Shown piece after piece: positions 8,717-17,766 of a stretch of 64,000 nt of DNA. Position 1 is the stretch's first letter. Every line of letters begins with the position of its first letter. The translations under genes were made by a program, and so were the position numbers. This DNA comes from Hyphomicrobiales bacterium. Lineage in GTDB: Bacteria; Pseudomonadota; Alphaproteobacteria; Rhizobiales; Aestuariivirgaceae. The stretch spans positions 62,001 to 126,000 of the forward strand of contig JACPNZ010000042.1 of assembly GCA_016185245.1 (NCBI GenBank), in the 5' to 3' direction. The notes under the pieces were generated by a model. That model was given only the letters and a program-made list of their open reading frames with translations. It did no database searches and was not told where the DNA came from.

Positions 8717-10369
8717 TCAGGGACAGTTGCCGTCGATCGGCTTACCCGTCTCCTCCGATACAACGCAGGAGTGGCCCGGATCACCGCTCGGTGCCGGCAC
8801 TCCCTTGGCTAGCGCGAAGCGAACCGAATGGGCACCGGCGAGGCCTGCGGGATAGCGCATCTTGCCCAAAATGCGGTATTTGCCCGGTCCAGTGATCTCC
8901 AGTATCCCGGCTTTGACCAGCTGAAGAAGGCCGGCCTGCTGCGGCAGCACTTCATAGGCCTCGGCCTTGGTATCACTCACCACCTTGGCGGCATCGATTG
9001 TGGCGATGCCTGCCGGATTGAAGTGGTTGAAATCGGCCGTCAGCTCGGCCAGGCCGCCGGTGGAACTTGTGGCAATACCTTCGACTTTCGTAGTGCCGTC
9101 GGGCTGGATCACGATTTTCTTGTCGCCGATAATGATGGTCGGCGAGCCCCGGCTGGTATTCTTGTCCCGGGCCGGTGTGAAGGTGCCGGATGGCAGCGCC
9201 ACCACGCGGATGGCATATTGGCCGAATGTTGCGTCGGTCTTACGGCCTGTCAGCCGCTCGACTACTGTCGCCGCCAAATTCGGGTCGGATCCGTCGCTGC
9301 GCCCGAATGAATTGAAGCAGCGCTGGGAACCGAAGAATGTCACTTTGTCGCGGGCGACGCCGGTGATGCCGACCGCCGGTTTGCCGTCCCCGGCATTGGT
9401 CTGGAGCGATCCGGCATAGACCTTGGCCACGCGTTGGGTGGCTCCGGCAAATTGCCAGACAATAGCGTCGTAGGAGGTGAGCACGAGAGCCAGCGGTTCA
9501 CTACCGTCCTCAATGGTGACCGTGGCCGACGACGTCTCCCCGTCTTGTCCAGCAACGCTGACGCTCGACAGTGCCTCACCTTCATAACCACCGAGCACGA
9601 TGAGCTTTGCTCCGTCCGGCACCGTCATCGCCGGGCAGCCGGCACCCGGCTGGGCCGTGCCGCTTTGGTTCACCAGCTTCTTTTGGGCAACCAACGGGGC
9701 GATATTGCCGGCATCGCCGAGAACCTTCGCAAACAACACCATGGCCTCGGCTTCGGTCAGGCGGCCATCGCCGTCGGGATCGGCCCTGAGCGCCGCCTGC
9801 GGCAGGTCTCCCCACTGATCCAAGCGCCGGTCGCCGTCCTGTTGCGGATCCGCAACATAGATTTCGCTGCCCTCGATCTTGCCGTTGCCATCGGCATCGC
9901 GCTGCATCACCCGGTCTGCCAGGCGGCCAATCTCGCGCTTGAGCCGCTCTTCCGGCACCGCATTGCTGGCCGTGCCGCGGCGGCCCATCTCGAAGCGCAC
10001 CGCCTGCTCCACCTCGTCGCTGCTGATCGCAAGATCGCCATTGAGATCGTAGCGCAGCAGTCCGGCCGCCCGCTGGCCGCGCGACTGCGCCAAACGGATG
10101 GTCCTCGCCAGATCGATTTCGTCCTGGGTGATGCCGTCGCCGTTGCGGTCTAATTCGGCGAACATGCGCGCCACCACTGCCGGAGCGGAGTCACCGCTGC
10201 CCAACTGCACCGCGTCGGCCAGCAGGTTGCGGAGTTCGGTCATCTGCGCATCGTCGGCACGGGCGGGCCAAGAAAGCGTCGCCCAGGCAAGAAGAAGCCC
10301 AACAGCAAACCGGATCGGTCGCAACCGACGACAAGTGTGAGGCATGAATTCGATTCTCGTGAGTGGCAT
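8717..10369 (-). CDS. Secreted EF-hand protein with uncharacterised C-terminal domain
   Basis: This 550-residue protein begins with a signal peptide (basic residues, then FAVGLLLAWATLSWPARA). Residues about 74-210 hold four canonical EF-hand calcium loops: DRNGDGITQDE, DLNGDLAISSDE, DADGNGKIEGSE and DPDGDGRLTEAE, plus a degenerate one (DPQQDGDRRLD) before the last. The remaining 300 residues are not recognisable to me; they contain C-x-n-C pairs and repeated beta-like segments, suggesting an extracytoplasmic beta-rich domain. An alternative ATG at 10345 would remove eight residues and leave the signal intact. It lies 78 bases downstream of soxG on the same strand but has no evident functional link. 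Confidence 0.75.
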   Translation of the reverse strand: MPLTRIEFMPHTCRRLRPIRFAVGLLLAWATLSWPARADDAQMTELRNLLADAVQLGSGDSAPAVVARMFAELDRNGDGITQDEIDLARTIRLAQSRGQRAAGLLRYDLNGDLAISSDEVEQAVRFEMGRRGTASNAVPEERLKREIGRLADRVMQRDADGNGKIEGSEIYVADPQQDGDRRLDQWGDLPQAALRADPDGDGRLTEAEAMVLFAKVLGDAGNIAPLVAQKKLVNQSGTAQPGAGCPAMTVPDGAKLIVLGGYEGEALSSVSVAGQDGETSSATVTIEDGSEPLALVLTSYDAIVWQFAGATQRVAKVYAGSLQTNAGDGKPAVGITGVARDKVTFFGSQRCFNSFGRSDGSDPNLAATVVERLTGRKTDATFGQYAIRVVALPSGTFTPARDKNTSRGSPTIIIGDKKIVIQPDGTTKVEGIATSSTGGLAELTADFNHFNPAGIATIDAAKVVSDTKAEAYEVLPQQAGLLQLVKAGILEITGPGKYRILGKMRYPAGLAGAHSVRFALAKGVPAPSGDPGHSCVVSEETGKPIDGNCP

Positions 10370-10447
10370 CGTGCCAGCCTATCACGCCACGGCAGCATTA
10401 AACGACAATCACCGGCTCATGGCAAATGGAAGATTAAATAAATTCTC

Positions 10448-11005
10448 TTAACTTACTTGATAGCCGAATTCTTCCGCCTGCCCGGTGAGCCATTCCCAGA
10501 AGTTTTCCGAGAAGCCGCGGAACACCGAGAGCTCGAAGGCATCTTCGCCGGTGCGGGTGAGATGGACGCCGACATGGGCCATCTGGGTGACGGCACTCTT
10601 GCCGCGCAGAAATTCATTTGGATGCAGGTCGACCGGCGTGCCTTTGGCCAGAACCGCCCGCGCCTTGGGACCGGCGATGCGGATGACGATGCGGCCGTGG
10701 CTCTGGTCCGACAGCGAGGCGAGTCCCGCCAGCTTCTCCCTCAGTTCGCGATAGAGAGCGCCCTCGGCGTAAGTTTCGGACACGGCATAGTACTGGTCCG
10801 CACCGGCCCATTGCACGACGCATCCCTTGAGACCGGCAAGAGCCGCCGACAGCGCCTCGGCCTTGTCCTTTCGCGCAATAACGGTGACGATTGACAAAGG
10901 ATGGCGCACCGAAAGCTCGACACCGGGCGCACCCTTGTCGGCGCCGAAACGGCCCTGGATAGCCACATCGGCCAGCGGTGAAATGCGATGGAAACCTTCA
11001 CGCAT
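10448..11005 (-). CDS. soxG: Sarcosine oxidase gamma-type subunit (SoxG, or MgdD of N-methylglutamate dehydrogenase)
   Basis: This 185-residue protein is the last gene of a soxBDAG-ordered operon and overlaps the end of soxA by 8 bases. The sequence has the GCV_T-like features of the gamma subunit, for example RIVIRIAGPKARAVLAKGTPVDLHP and FELSVFRGFSENFWEWL near the C terminus. In heterotetrameric sarcosine oxidase gamma packs against the folate-binding half of alpha. N-methylglutamate dehydrogenase uses a homologous subunit, so the name depends on the substrate of the whole complex. Confidence 0.85.
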   Translation of the reverse strand: MREGFHRISPLADVAIQGRFGADKGAPGVELSVRHPLSIVTVIARKDKAEALSAALAGLKGCVVQWAGADQYYAVSETYAEGALYRELREKLAGLASLSDQSHGRIVIRIAGPKARAVLAKGTPVDLHPNEFLRGKSAVTQMAHVGVHLTRTGEDAFELSVFRGFSENFWEWLTGQAEEFGYQVS

Positions 11006-13910
11006 GGAGCCTCGCGTTCTCCCGGTCGAAGTGCATGGGCTCGCAGATCACGCCGTATTGATGAATGCCGCGCAGCCCATCGAAGATCTTCACCATCTCA
11101 CCGATCCGTGCGCGGCCATTGGCGAGAAGGGCGAGGCCTACCCACTGGCCAAGCATCGGCGAGAAGGCAACCGAAGTGATATAGCCCTGGTCATTGGCGA
11201 TGGATGGGGCATCGCCGCGTTTCAGAAAATGCGATCCCGACCGCAGGCGGTCGCTGCGGTGGAAGGGCCTGATGCCGACGACACATTGCCGGTTTGCGTC
11301 GGTGAGGCCTTCGCGCATCGCCATCATGCGGCCGATGTAGTCCTTCTTGGTCGACATCATCTTGCCAAGGCCAAGATCGGCCGCCGTGGTGGTGCCGTTC
11401 AACTCGCCGCCCGCCACATGGCCCTTTTCGATCCGCATGATGGAGAGCGCCTCGACGCCATAGGGCACGATGCCGAATTCCTCGCCCGCCTGCATGAGTG
11501 CCCGGGCCGCCATGTTGGCATAGTCGGCCGGCACCGCCAATTCATAGGCATGTTCGCCCGAGAACGAAATGCGGAACAGCCGCGCCGGAATGCCGCCGAG
11601 AATTGTCAACTCCTTCGCCGCCATATAGGGAACCGTCTCATCGTTGAGCGTGACGCCGTCGACGATCTTCTGCAGCGTGGCCCGCGATCTTGGCCCCGCC
11701 ACCGCCATCTGGCCCCACTGCTCGGTAACCGAGACATATTGCACGTCGAGATCGGGCCACAGGGCCTGGTGGCAGAACTCCATGTGGCTCATCACGCGCG
11801 CCGCATTGGCCGTCGTCGTGGTCATCAGAAAGTGGTCGTCGGCAAGCCGCGAGGTGGTGCCGTCGTCGAACACGATGCCATCCTCGCGCAGCATCAGCCC
11901 ATAGCGGGCCTTGCCCACCGGCAGCGTCGAAAAAGTATTGCAATAGAGCTTGTCGAGGAAGGCGCCCGCATCCTTGCCCTGCACGTCGATCTTGCCCAGC
12001 GTCGAGACATCGCAGATGCCAACGCCGCTACGTGTCGCCAGCACCTCGCGCGTCGCACTCGCCAGCCAGTCCTCGTCCGCTCGCGGAAACCACGACGAGC
12101 GCATCCACAACCCGGTCTCGACGAAGACCGCCCCCTGCTCCTCGGCCCAGTCGCTGAGCGGGGTCTTGCGCGTCGGCTGAAAATGGCGGCCGACGAAAGG
12201 ACCGGCGAAGGCGCCGAAGGCTACCGGGGTGTAATAGGGCCGAAAGGTGGTGGTGCCAACCTGCTCGATGGTCTTGCCCGTCGCCTCGGCCAGGATGGCG
12301 ATGGCATTGACGTTGCCGAGCTTGCCCTGGTCGGTCGCCATGCCGGTGGTGGTATAGCGTTTGACCAGCTCGATGTCGCTGTAGCCTTCGCGCGCCGCCA
12401 GCGGCAGGTCCTTGACCGAGACGTCGTTCTGGTAGTCGACGAAGGCTTTGGTCTTCGACTCTTTCACCCACCACAGGGCCTTGATGGCATAGGTCTCGTC
12501 GCGGCACTTCGGCGCATCCGATGGTTTACCGCCACCCTTCGCCGCACCGTCGGCGAGGCACTCCGAGAGCAGCATCCTGCCGGCTGCGGAACCCGCCGCA
12601 ACGAAGCTCTCGCCCGTGTCCGGGGGAACGAAGCCGGCGATCGTGGCATCCCATTTCGGCCTGGCGCCGCGATGACAGGCAAGGTTGACGATCGGCGACC
12701 AACCGCCCGACATGGCGACCGTGTCGCAGCCGATATGCATGTGGTCGTCGAGTTCGATGCCGGCAACCCCCTTGCCGCCCTTGACATCGACGATCTTCCG
12801 TCCACGGATCACCGGTACGCCACCAGCTTCCACCCGGCTGTCGGCGCGACTGTCAACGATCACCTCGACACGCACGCCATGGGTCCTCATGTCGCGTGCC
12901 GTGCGGTAACCGGAATCGTTGTTGGTGAAGACGACGGCCGCCTTCCCCGCCGCCGCTGCATAGCGGTTGGCGTAGGCCCGCATGGCCGAGGCCAGCATGA
13001 CACCCGGCACGTCGTTGCCGCCGAAAACGATAGGGCGCTCCTCGGCTCCCACCGCCAGCACCGCCCGCTTGGCGATCACCCGCCAATAGCGCTGCCGAGG
13101 CTCGTAAGGGCTGGGTGCTAAAACGTGATCGTTGACCCGCTCGACAGCACCGAAGATGTTGCCGTCATACCAGCCGAACACGGTGGTGCGCGGCATGAGA
13201 GTCACGTTCGGCATCGACGCCAGTTCGGCGATCGCGCTATTGGCCCAATCGAGCCCACTCTTTCCGTCGATTTCCTCGTTTTCGAAGAGGAGCGAGCCGC
13301 CGAGCCGGGTGCCCTCGTCGGCAAGAATGACCCGCGCCCCCAACCGCGCCGCCGTCAGCGCCGCCATGAGACCGGCGGGGCCAGAGCCGATCACCAGCAG
13401 GTCGCCATGGGCATAGGCCTTCTCGTACTTGTCGGGATCGGCTTCCTTGGCCGCCGAACCCAGCCCCGCGGCGCGGCGGATCAATGGCTCGTAAATCTTC
13501 TCCCAGAAACTCTTCGGCCACATGAAGGTCTTGTAGTAGAAGCCCGCCACGAACATCGACGCGGCCAGCGAGTTGATCGCCCCCACGTCGAAGGCGAGCG
13601 AAGGCCAGCGGTTCTGGCTCTTCGCCACCAGGCCCTCATAGAGCTCGATCATGGTGGCCCGCGTATTGGCCTCCTGGCGGGCGCCCTCGCGCAATTCGAC
13701 CAGGGCATTGGGCTCCGAGCTGCCTGCCGAAATGACGCCGCGCGGCCGGTGATACTTGAACGACCGGCCCATCAGGTGAACGCCATTGGCGATCAGCGCC
13801 GAAGCCAGCGTGTCGCCGGGATGCCCGGTGAAGCCCTTCCCATCGAAGCTGAAGGAGAGCGAAGCGGCGCGATCGATCAGGCCGCCTTTTTCGAGACGGA
13901 AGGAGGTCAT
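10998..13910 (-). CDS. soxA: Sarcosine oxidase alpha-type subunit (SoxA, or MgdC)
   Basis: At 970 residues the protein has the full alpha-subunit architecture: an N-terminal ferredoxin-like segment (FTGHPGDTLASALIANG), a dinucleotide-binding domain with VIGSGPAGLMAALTAARLG around residue 175, and a C-terminal aminomethyltransferase-type half (STLGKIDVQGKDAGAFLDKLY, RISFSGEHAYELAVP) that binds tetrahydrofolate in sarcosine oxidase. I used the ATG at 13910, preceded by AGGGGG at seven bases and overlapping the soxD stop (ATGA); a longer in-frame extension upstream is only read-through of soxD sequence. It oxidises an N-methyl amine together with SoxB. Confidence 0.9.
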   Translation of the reverse strand: MTSFRLEKGGLIDRAASLSFSFDGKGFTGHPGDTLASALIANGVHLMGRSFKYHRPRGVISAGSSEPNALVELREGARQEANTRATMIELYEGLVAKSQNRWPSLAFDVGAINSLAASMFVAGFYYKTFMWPKSFWEKIYEPLIRRAAGLGSAAKEADPDKYEKAYAHGDLLVIGSGPAGLMAALTAARLGARVILADEGTRLGGSLLFENEEIDGKSGLDWANSAIAELASMPNVTLMPRTTVFGWYDGNIFGAVERVNDHVLAPSPYEPRQRYWRVIAKRAVLAVGAEERPIVFGGNDVPGVMLASAMRAYANRYAAAAGKAAVVFTNNDSGYRTARDMRTHGVRVEVIVDSRADSRVEAGGVPVIRGRKIVDVKGGKGVAGIELDDHMHIGCDTVAMSGGWSPIVNLACHRGARPKWDATIAGFVPPDTGESFVAAGSAAGRMLLSECLADGAAKGGGKPSDAPKCRDETYAIKALWWVKESKTKAFVDYQNDVSVKDLPLAAREGYSDIELVKRYTTTGMATDQGKLGNVNAIAILAEATGKTIEQVGTTTFRPYYTPVAFGAFAGPFVGRHFQPTRKTPLSDWAEEQGAVFVETGLWMRSSWFPRADEDWLASATREVLATRSGVGICDVSTLGKIDVQGKDAGAFLDKLYCNTFSTLPVGKARYGLMLREDGIVFDDGTTSRLADDHFLMTTTTANAARVMSHMEFCHQALWPDLDVQYVSVTEQWGQMAVAGPRSRATLQKIVDGVTLNDETVPYMAAKELTILGGIPARLFRISFSGEHAYELAVPADYANMAARALMQAGEEFGIVPYGVEALSIMRIEKGHVAGGELNGTTTAADLGLGKMMSTKKDYIGRMMAMREGLTDANRQCVVGIRPFHRSDRLRSGSHFLKRGDAPSIANDQGYITSVAFSPMLGQWVGLALLANGRARIGEMVKIFDGLRGIHQYGVICEPMHFDRENARLHA

Positions 13911-14194
13911 GCCTTCGCCCCCTGGCGCGACTTGGTCCAGTCGCGCGCCGTCACCGTGCCATGAATTTCGTGGGTCGCGGTATTGCGCGAGACGACGAGC
14001 CAGGCCCGGCACCCACCCGAGTGCTGCACATATTCGTCGAAGCGGCCCTTCGGATTGTCGCGCAAATAGACGTAGTCGAACCATTGCTCCATGGTCGACG
14101 GATCGTTGGAGGTGGGCCGCTGTGGCCTGGCATCGCCGAGGAAAGTGTACTCCTCCACCGGCCTGGCTCCGCAATGAGGACATTTGATCAGCAT
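13907..14194 (-). CDS. soxD: Sarcosine oxidase delta-type subunit (SoxD, or MgdB), zinc-binding
   Basis: This 95-residue protein starts MLIKCPHCG, with the paired cysteines that, together with the His and Cys of QHSGGCRAW further on, match the zinc site of the delta subunit. The ATG has GAGGG eight bases upstream. The stop overlaps the soxA start and the gene sits 11 bases downstream of soxB. Delta stabilises the alpha-beta interface in the heterotetramer. Confidence 0.9.
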   Translation of the reverse strand: MLIKCPHCGARPVEEYTFLGDARPQRPTSNDPSTMEQWFDYVYLRDNPKGRFDEYVQHSGGCRAWLVVSRNTATHEIHGTVTARDWTKSRQGAKA

Positions 14195-14205
14195 GCGGAA
14201 TACCC

Positions 14206-15456
14206 TCAGTGCAAATTGGGCGTGGCGCCCTGGCCTTTTTCGTCGATCATATAGCCGCGCCGGAAGCGGTTGAGACGAAAAGCGGCATTGAGCCCGTGCG
14301 CCTCGTCCCGGGCGATGGTGTGGGCGAAACACCAGCCCGACGCCGGTGTTGCCTTGAAGCCGCCGTAGCACCAGCCGCAATTGAGATAGAGCCCATCGAT
14401 ATGGGTCTTGTCGATGATCGGCGAACCGTCCATCGACATGTCCATGATGCCGCCCCAGGAACGCAAAACCCGCACCCGGGCGAGCCCCGGGATCATGGCG
14501 ACACCCGCCTCGATAACATGTTCGACCATTGGCAGGTTGCCGCGGCGGGCATAGGAGTTGTAGCCGTCGAGATCGCCGCCGAAGACGAGCCCGCCCTTGT
14601 CCGACTGCGACACATAGAAATGCCCGGCTCCGAAGGTGACGACGCCGTCGATGTAGGGCTTGAGTCCCTCCGACACGAAAGCCTGCAGTACATGGCTCTC
14701 GATCGGCAGCTTCATGCCGGCCAGGGCGGCCACTTCCGAGGAATTGCCGGCCGCCGCAAGGCCCAGTTTGCTGCAACCGATGAAGCCCCGGCTGGTATCG
14801 ACGCCGGTAACCTTGCCGTTGTCGATCCTGATGCCGGTCACTTCGCAGTTCTGGATGATATCGACGCCACGGCTATCGGCACCGCGCGCGTAGCCCCAGG
14901 CCACCGCGTCGTGGCGCACCGTGCCGCCGCGCCGTTGCAGCAACCCGCCCTTGATCGGAAAGCGCGGGCTGTCGAAATCGAAGAACGGATACATCTCGCG
15001 CACGTCCTGTGCATCGAGAAGTTCGGCATCGACCCCGTCGATCCGCATGGCGTTGCCGCGCCGCGCGAAGGCATCGCGTTGGGCGTCGGTGTGGCAGAGA
15101 TTGAGCACGCCGCGCTGCGACACCATGGCGTTGAAGTTGAAGTCCTGTTCCAGGCCCTCCCACAACTTCATCGACCATTCGTAAAAGGGATTGTTGCCCG
15201 GCAGCATGTAGTTGGAGCGGATGATGGTGGTGTTGCGGCCGATGTTGCCGGAGCCGAGCCAGCCCTTCTCCAGCACCGCCACATTGGTTAGCCCATGCTC
15301 TTTGGCGAGGTAATAGGCGGTCGACAGCCCGTGCCCGCCACCGCCGACAATGACCACGTCATAGGACGTCTTCGGCTCGGGCGCACGCCAGGCGGGTGCC
15401 CAGTTCCGGTGGCCCGAGAGGGTGTTCCTGATAAGCGAGAAGACGGAATACTTCAT
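14206..15456 (-). CDS. soxB: Sarcosine oxidase beta-type subunit (SoxB, or MgdA of N-methylglutamate dehydrogenase)
   Basis: This 416-residue flavoprotein has the FAD-binding VVIVGGGGHGLSTAYYLA motif near residue 35, TTIIRSNY, a histidine in TVRHDAVAWGYAR that matches the site reported for covalent FMN in heterotetrameric sarcosine oxidase, and a C-terminal LNCGWCYGGFKATPASGW segment. The beta subunit carries out amine oxidation. Several segments (SNYMLPGNNPFYEW, HVLQAFVSEG, GHFYVSQSDKGGLVFGGDLDG, GWCFAHTIA) differ from the sarcosine oxidases I remember and look closer to the MgdA branch, which oxidises N-methylglutamate. AGGAAGG lies just before the start. Confidence 0.87.
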   Translation of the reverse strand: MKYSVFSLIRNTLSGHRNWAPAWRAPEPKTSYDVVIVGGGGHGLSTAYYLAKEHGLTNVAVLEKGWLGSGNIGRNTTIIRSNYMLPGNNPFYEWSMKLWEGLEQDFNFNAMVSQRGVLNLCHTDAQRDAFARRGNAMRIDGVDAELLDAQDVREMYPFFDFDSPRFPIKGGLLQRRGGTVRHDAVAWGYARGADSRGVDIIQNCEVTGIRIDNGKVTGVDTSRGFIGCSKLGLAAAGNSSEVAALAGMKLPIESHVLQAFVSEGLKPYIDGVVTFGAGHFYVSQSDKGGLVFGGDLDGYNSYARRGNLPMVEHVIEAGVAMIPGLARVRVLRSWGGIMDMSMDGSPIIDKTHIDGLYLNCGWCYGGFKATPASGWCFAHTIARDEAHGLNAAFRLNRFRRGYMIDEKGQGATPNLH

Positions 15457-15469
15457 TTTGCCTTCCTAC

Positions 15470-15569
15470 CCCGTCATTCCGGCCAAAGCCGGAATCCCGC
15501 TTTGTTGCGCGCAAATGCTGGCGGCCGTGACACCGAGAAGCGGAACCCCAGCTTGCGCTGGGGTGACGG
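15470..15569. repeat. Intergenic palindromic repeat, two hairpins with matching outer ends
   Basis: The element lies between glnT/gmaS and soxB. Its left arm folds as ATTCCGGC-caaa-GCCGGAAT (15476-15495) and its right arm as CCCCAGC-ttgc-GCTGGGG (15546-15563). The outermost bases are inverted copies: CCGTCATTCC on the left and, read on the other strand, CCGTCACCCC on the right. This two-hairpin form is typical of short non-coding interspersed repeats in alphaproteobacterial intergenic DNA. It falls inside the presumed glnT-sox transcript and could affect mRNA stability. I saw no second copy in the window. Confidence 0.6.
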
Positions 15570-15594
15570 AAAGTGGGGAATCCGGCGCCACCAA

Positions 15595-16899
15595 CTAACA
15601 ATCCAGCGTCGTGTCGCGCTCCCACTGGGTGAGATGGCGGCAATATTGATTCCACTCGTTGTGCTTGAGCTTCAGATAGGCGGCGGTGACTTCACCGCCG
15701 ATGCTGTCGCGCAAATACTTGTCCTTTTCGAAGTTGCGCAGCGCATCGAGCAGGTTGAGCGGCAGCTTCTTGGCGTTCTTGACCGTGTGGCCCTCGGCAT
15801 ACATGTCGATGTCGAGGCGCTTGCCGGGGCTCATCTTCTCATCGATCCCGTGCAGGCCCGCCACCAGAATGCCCGCCATCATCAGATAGGGGTTGGCGGC
15901 GCCATCCGGCAGACGGAACTCGGTGCGTCCGGCATCGGGGATGCGCACCATGTGGGTGCGGTTGTTGCCGCCGAAGGTGACCGTGTTGGGCGACCAGGTG
16001 GCGCCCGAGACGGTGCGCGGCGCGTTGATGCGCTTGTAGCTGTTGACCGTCGGATTGGTGATGGCGACCAGCGAATCGGCATGGTGCATGAGGCCGCCCA
16101 GGAAGTTGTAGGCGAGCGCCGACAGTCCCATCTCGTCCTTGTCGCTGTGGAACAGGTTCTTCTTGCGCTCGTTGTCCCACACCGACAGATGCACGTGGCA
16201 GCCGTTGCCGGTGAGGTTGATGAACGGCTTCGGCATGAAGGTGGCGCGAAGGCCATGCTTCTCGGCGATCGATTTCACCATGAACTTGAAGAAGGCGAGC
16301 TGATCGGCGGTGGTCAGTGCATCGCTGAAGTTCCAGTTGATCTCGAACTGGCCGTTGGCGTCCTCATGATCGTTCTGGTAGGGGCCCCAGCCGAGCTTCA
16401 CCATGGTTGTGCAGATCTCGGTGATGACATCGAGCCGGCGCATGATCGCCGCCTGATCGTAACAGGGCTTTTCCTGGGTATCGCGATGGTCGGAGATCGC
16501 CGTGCCGTCGGCGTTGATCAGATGGAACTCGGGTTCGACACCGGCCATCAGCTTCATGTTCTTCTTGGTGGTCGTTTCCATGAGATTGCGCAGCGCCACG
16601 CGCGGCGCCTGGGCCAGGGGCTCGCCGTTCATCCACGGCTCGCCCGCCACCCAGGCCACATCCGGCCGCCAGGGCAGCGGGATGATGGCATTGGTGTCGG
16701 GCATCACCAGGATATCGGGGTGGGCCGGCGTCTGGTCGAGCCAGGTGGCGAAGCCGGCAAAGCCAGCACCTGCCTTCTGCATCTTGCCCGCCGCCTCGGC
16801 GGGGACGAGCTTGGCCCGCTGGGTGCCGAACAAGTCGGTGAAATTGAACAGGAAGAACTTTATGCCGTTGTCTTTGGCATACTTCGCAAGGTCGCCCAT
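15595..16899 (-). CDS. Glutamine synthetase family protein, GlnT / gamma-glutamylmethylamide synthetase (GmaS) type
   Basis: The 434-residue protein is a glutamine-synthetase-fold ligase: GVEPEFHL and NDHEDANGQFEINW (metal-binding acids), GNGCHVHLS, the NPTVNSYKR loop and RTEFRLPDGAANPYL. It matches the GlnT group of rhizobia in length and motifs. Members of this group include GmaS, which joins methylamine to glutamate in the N-methylglutamate pathway of methylamine use. It is immediately upstream of soxBDAG/mgdABCD on the same strand, separated by 138 bases containing a palindromic repeat; that context favours GmaS, but a plain glutamine synthetase cannot be excluded. Confidence 0.82.
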   Translation of the reverse strand: MGDLAKYAKDNGIKFFLFNFTDLFGTQRAKLVPAEAAGKMQKAGAGFAGFATWLDQTPAHPDILVMPDTNAIIPLPWRPDVAWVAGEPWMNGEPLAQAPRVALRNLMETTTKKNMKLMAGVEPEFHLINADGTAISDHRDTQEKPCYDQAAIMRRLDVITEICTTMVKLGWGPYQNDHEDANGQFEINWNFSDALTTADQLAFFKFMVKSIAEKHGLRATFMPKPFINLTGNGCHVHLSVWDNERKKNLFHSDKDEMGLSALAYNFLGGLMHHADSLVAITNPTVNSYKRINAPRTVSGATWSPNTVTFGGNNRTHMVRIPDAGRTEFRLPDGAANPYLMMAGILVAGLHGIDEKMSPGKRLDIDMYAEGHTVKNAKKLPLNLLDALRNFEKDKYLRDSIGGEVTAAYLKLKHNEWNQYCRHLTQWERDTTLDC

Positions 16900-17016
16900 G
16901 ATTCCGTTTTCTCCCCTGGGGTTCTTGTGGTCTTAGTCTGAAGCCTAGCAGGGCTTCGGTGGCGTCTCAACCATCGGGAACTATTTTTTCATCGCAGGAA
17001 TGCCGCAGGCGCCGGC

Positions 17017-17766
17017 CTACTGCAGCCCTACCGGATCGACGATTCCGCCGGGACAGCCGGCAGAGGTGGGCGGGGCAGCGGCGACCAGCGCCGCTACGGA
17101 AGTTCCCGCAGAAATGTCCCCTCGGAGGCCGAGAGTCATCTCGGCGATCAGCCGGCGGTTGCCGTCGTCCTTGCAGGCAATCCGCAGGCGCTCGCCCGCA
17201 CCGGCGCCGAAGGCCGCATCGAAGCTGGCGCGGAGGTCGGCGGTCGTAACGGATTTTCCGACGTTGGCGGCGAGGAAGGCCTGCACCGGCGAAACATTGA
17301 CGGCATCGATCAATCGTACCGCGTCCTTGAAATAGGTATCCGCATTGCGTCCCGGATAGCAGGTGCCATGCTTGATCCATTCGTGGCGTTCGAGCAGAGA
17401 CCGGGTTCCCGGCATGACGCGATCCAGCGCTGCCCTGGTAGCAGGCGTGAGTTCGGGTTCCGGCAGGTCCTGCCAGCGGTGAGCATCGTCGGCGGCCTTC
17501 AGCGTCGCATCGACGCCGCACAATTCCCTGCTGCGCGGCTGCGGCCACAGCCCGTGCAGGCTGAGGTGCGTGGCATCGAACCCGCCCGGTGTCTCGGCCC
17601 GGCATTCGGGCTTGTCCGGGAAGCCTTCGCAGAAGGCCGGCTCCCACGAGAGGGCTAGCACATAGAAGGGTTGGCGGCCCTCGGCCGACGCCATCGTCGC
17701 AAGCCCGGCGAGACAGGCGATGGCAACGACGCTCCGCCGCCAAAGGGCGCAAGTCATGGACATCAT
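17017..17766 (-). CDS. Secreted ribonuclease T2 family protein
   Basis: This 249-residue protein has a signal peptide (SVVAIACLAGLATMASA) and both catalytic segments of RNase T2: CAS I as LSLHGLWPQ and CAS II as HEWIKHGTC, giving the two active-site histidines and a glutamate. Such enzymes cleave single-stranded RNA through a 2',3'-cyclic intermediate in the periplasm or outside the cell. The start ATG overlaps the stop of the XRE-cupin regulator gene (ATGA), so the two are co-translated; a second ATG follows immediately and a third two codons later. I see no obvious reason for the pairing with that regulator. Confidence 0.87.
   Translation of the reverse strand: MMSMTCALWRRSVVAIACLAGLATMASAEGRQPFYVLALSWEPAFCEGFPDKPECRAETPGGFDATHLSLHGLWPQPRSRELCGVDATLKAADDAHRWQDLPEPELTPATRAALDRVMPGTRSLLERHEWIKHGTCYPGRNADTYFKDAVRLIDAVNVSPVQAFLAANVGKSVTTADLRASFDAAFGAGAGERLRIACKDDGNRRLIAEMTLGLRGDISAGTSVAALVAAAPPTSAGCPGGIVDPVGLQ

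Noticed and set aside
13911-14183. N-terminal extension of SoxA reading upstream of 13910
   Set aside because: The extra residues come from the soxD region in another frame; ATG 13910 has a good ribosome site and overlaps the soxD stop.
16940-16957. Hairpin GAAGCC-N6-GGCTTC between RNase T2 and glnT
   Set aside because: It could terminate the RNase T2 transcript, but no T-run follows and the stem is only six pairs.
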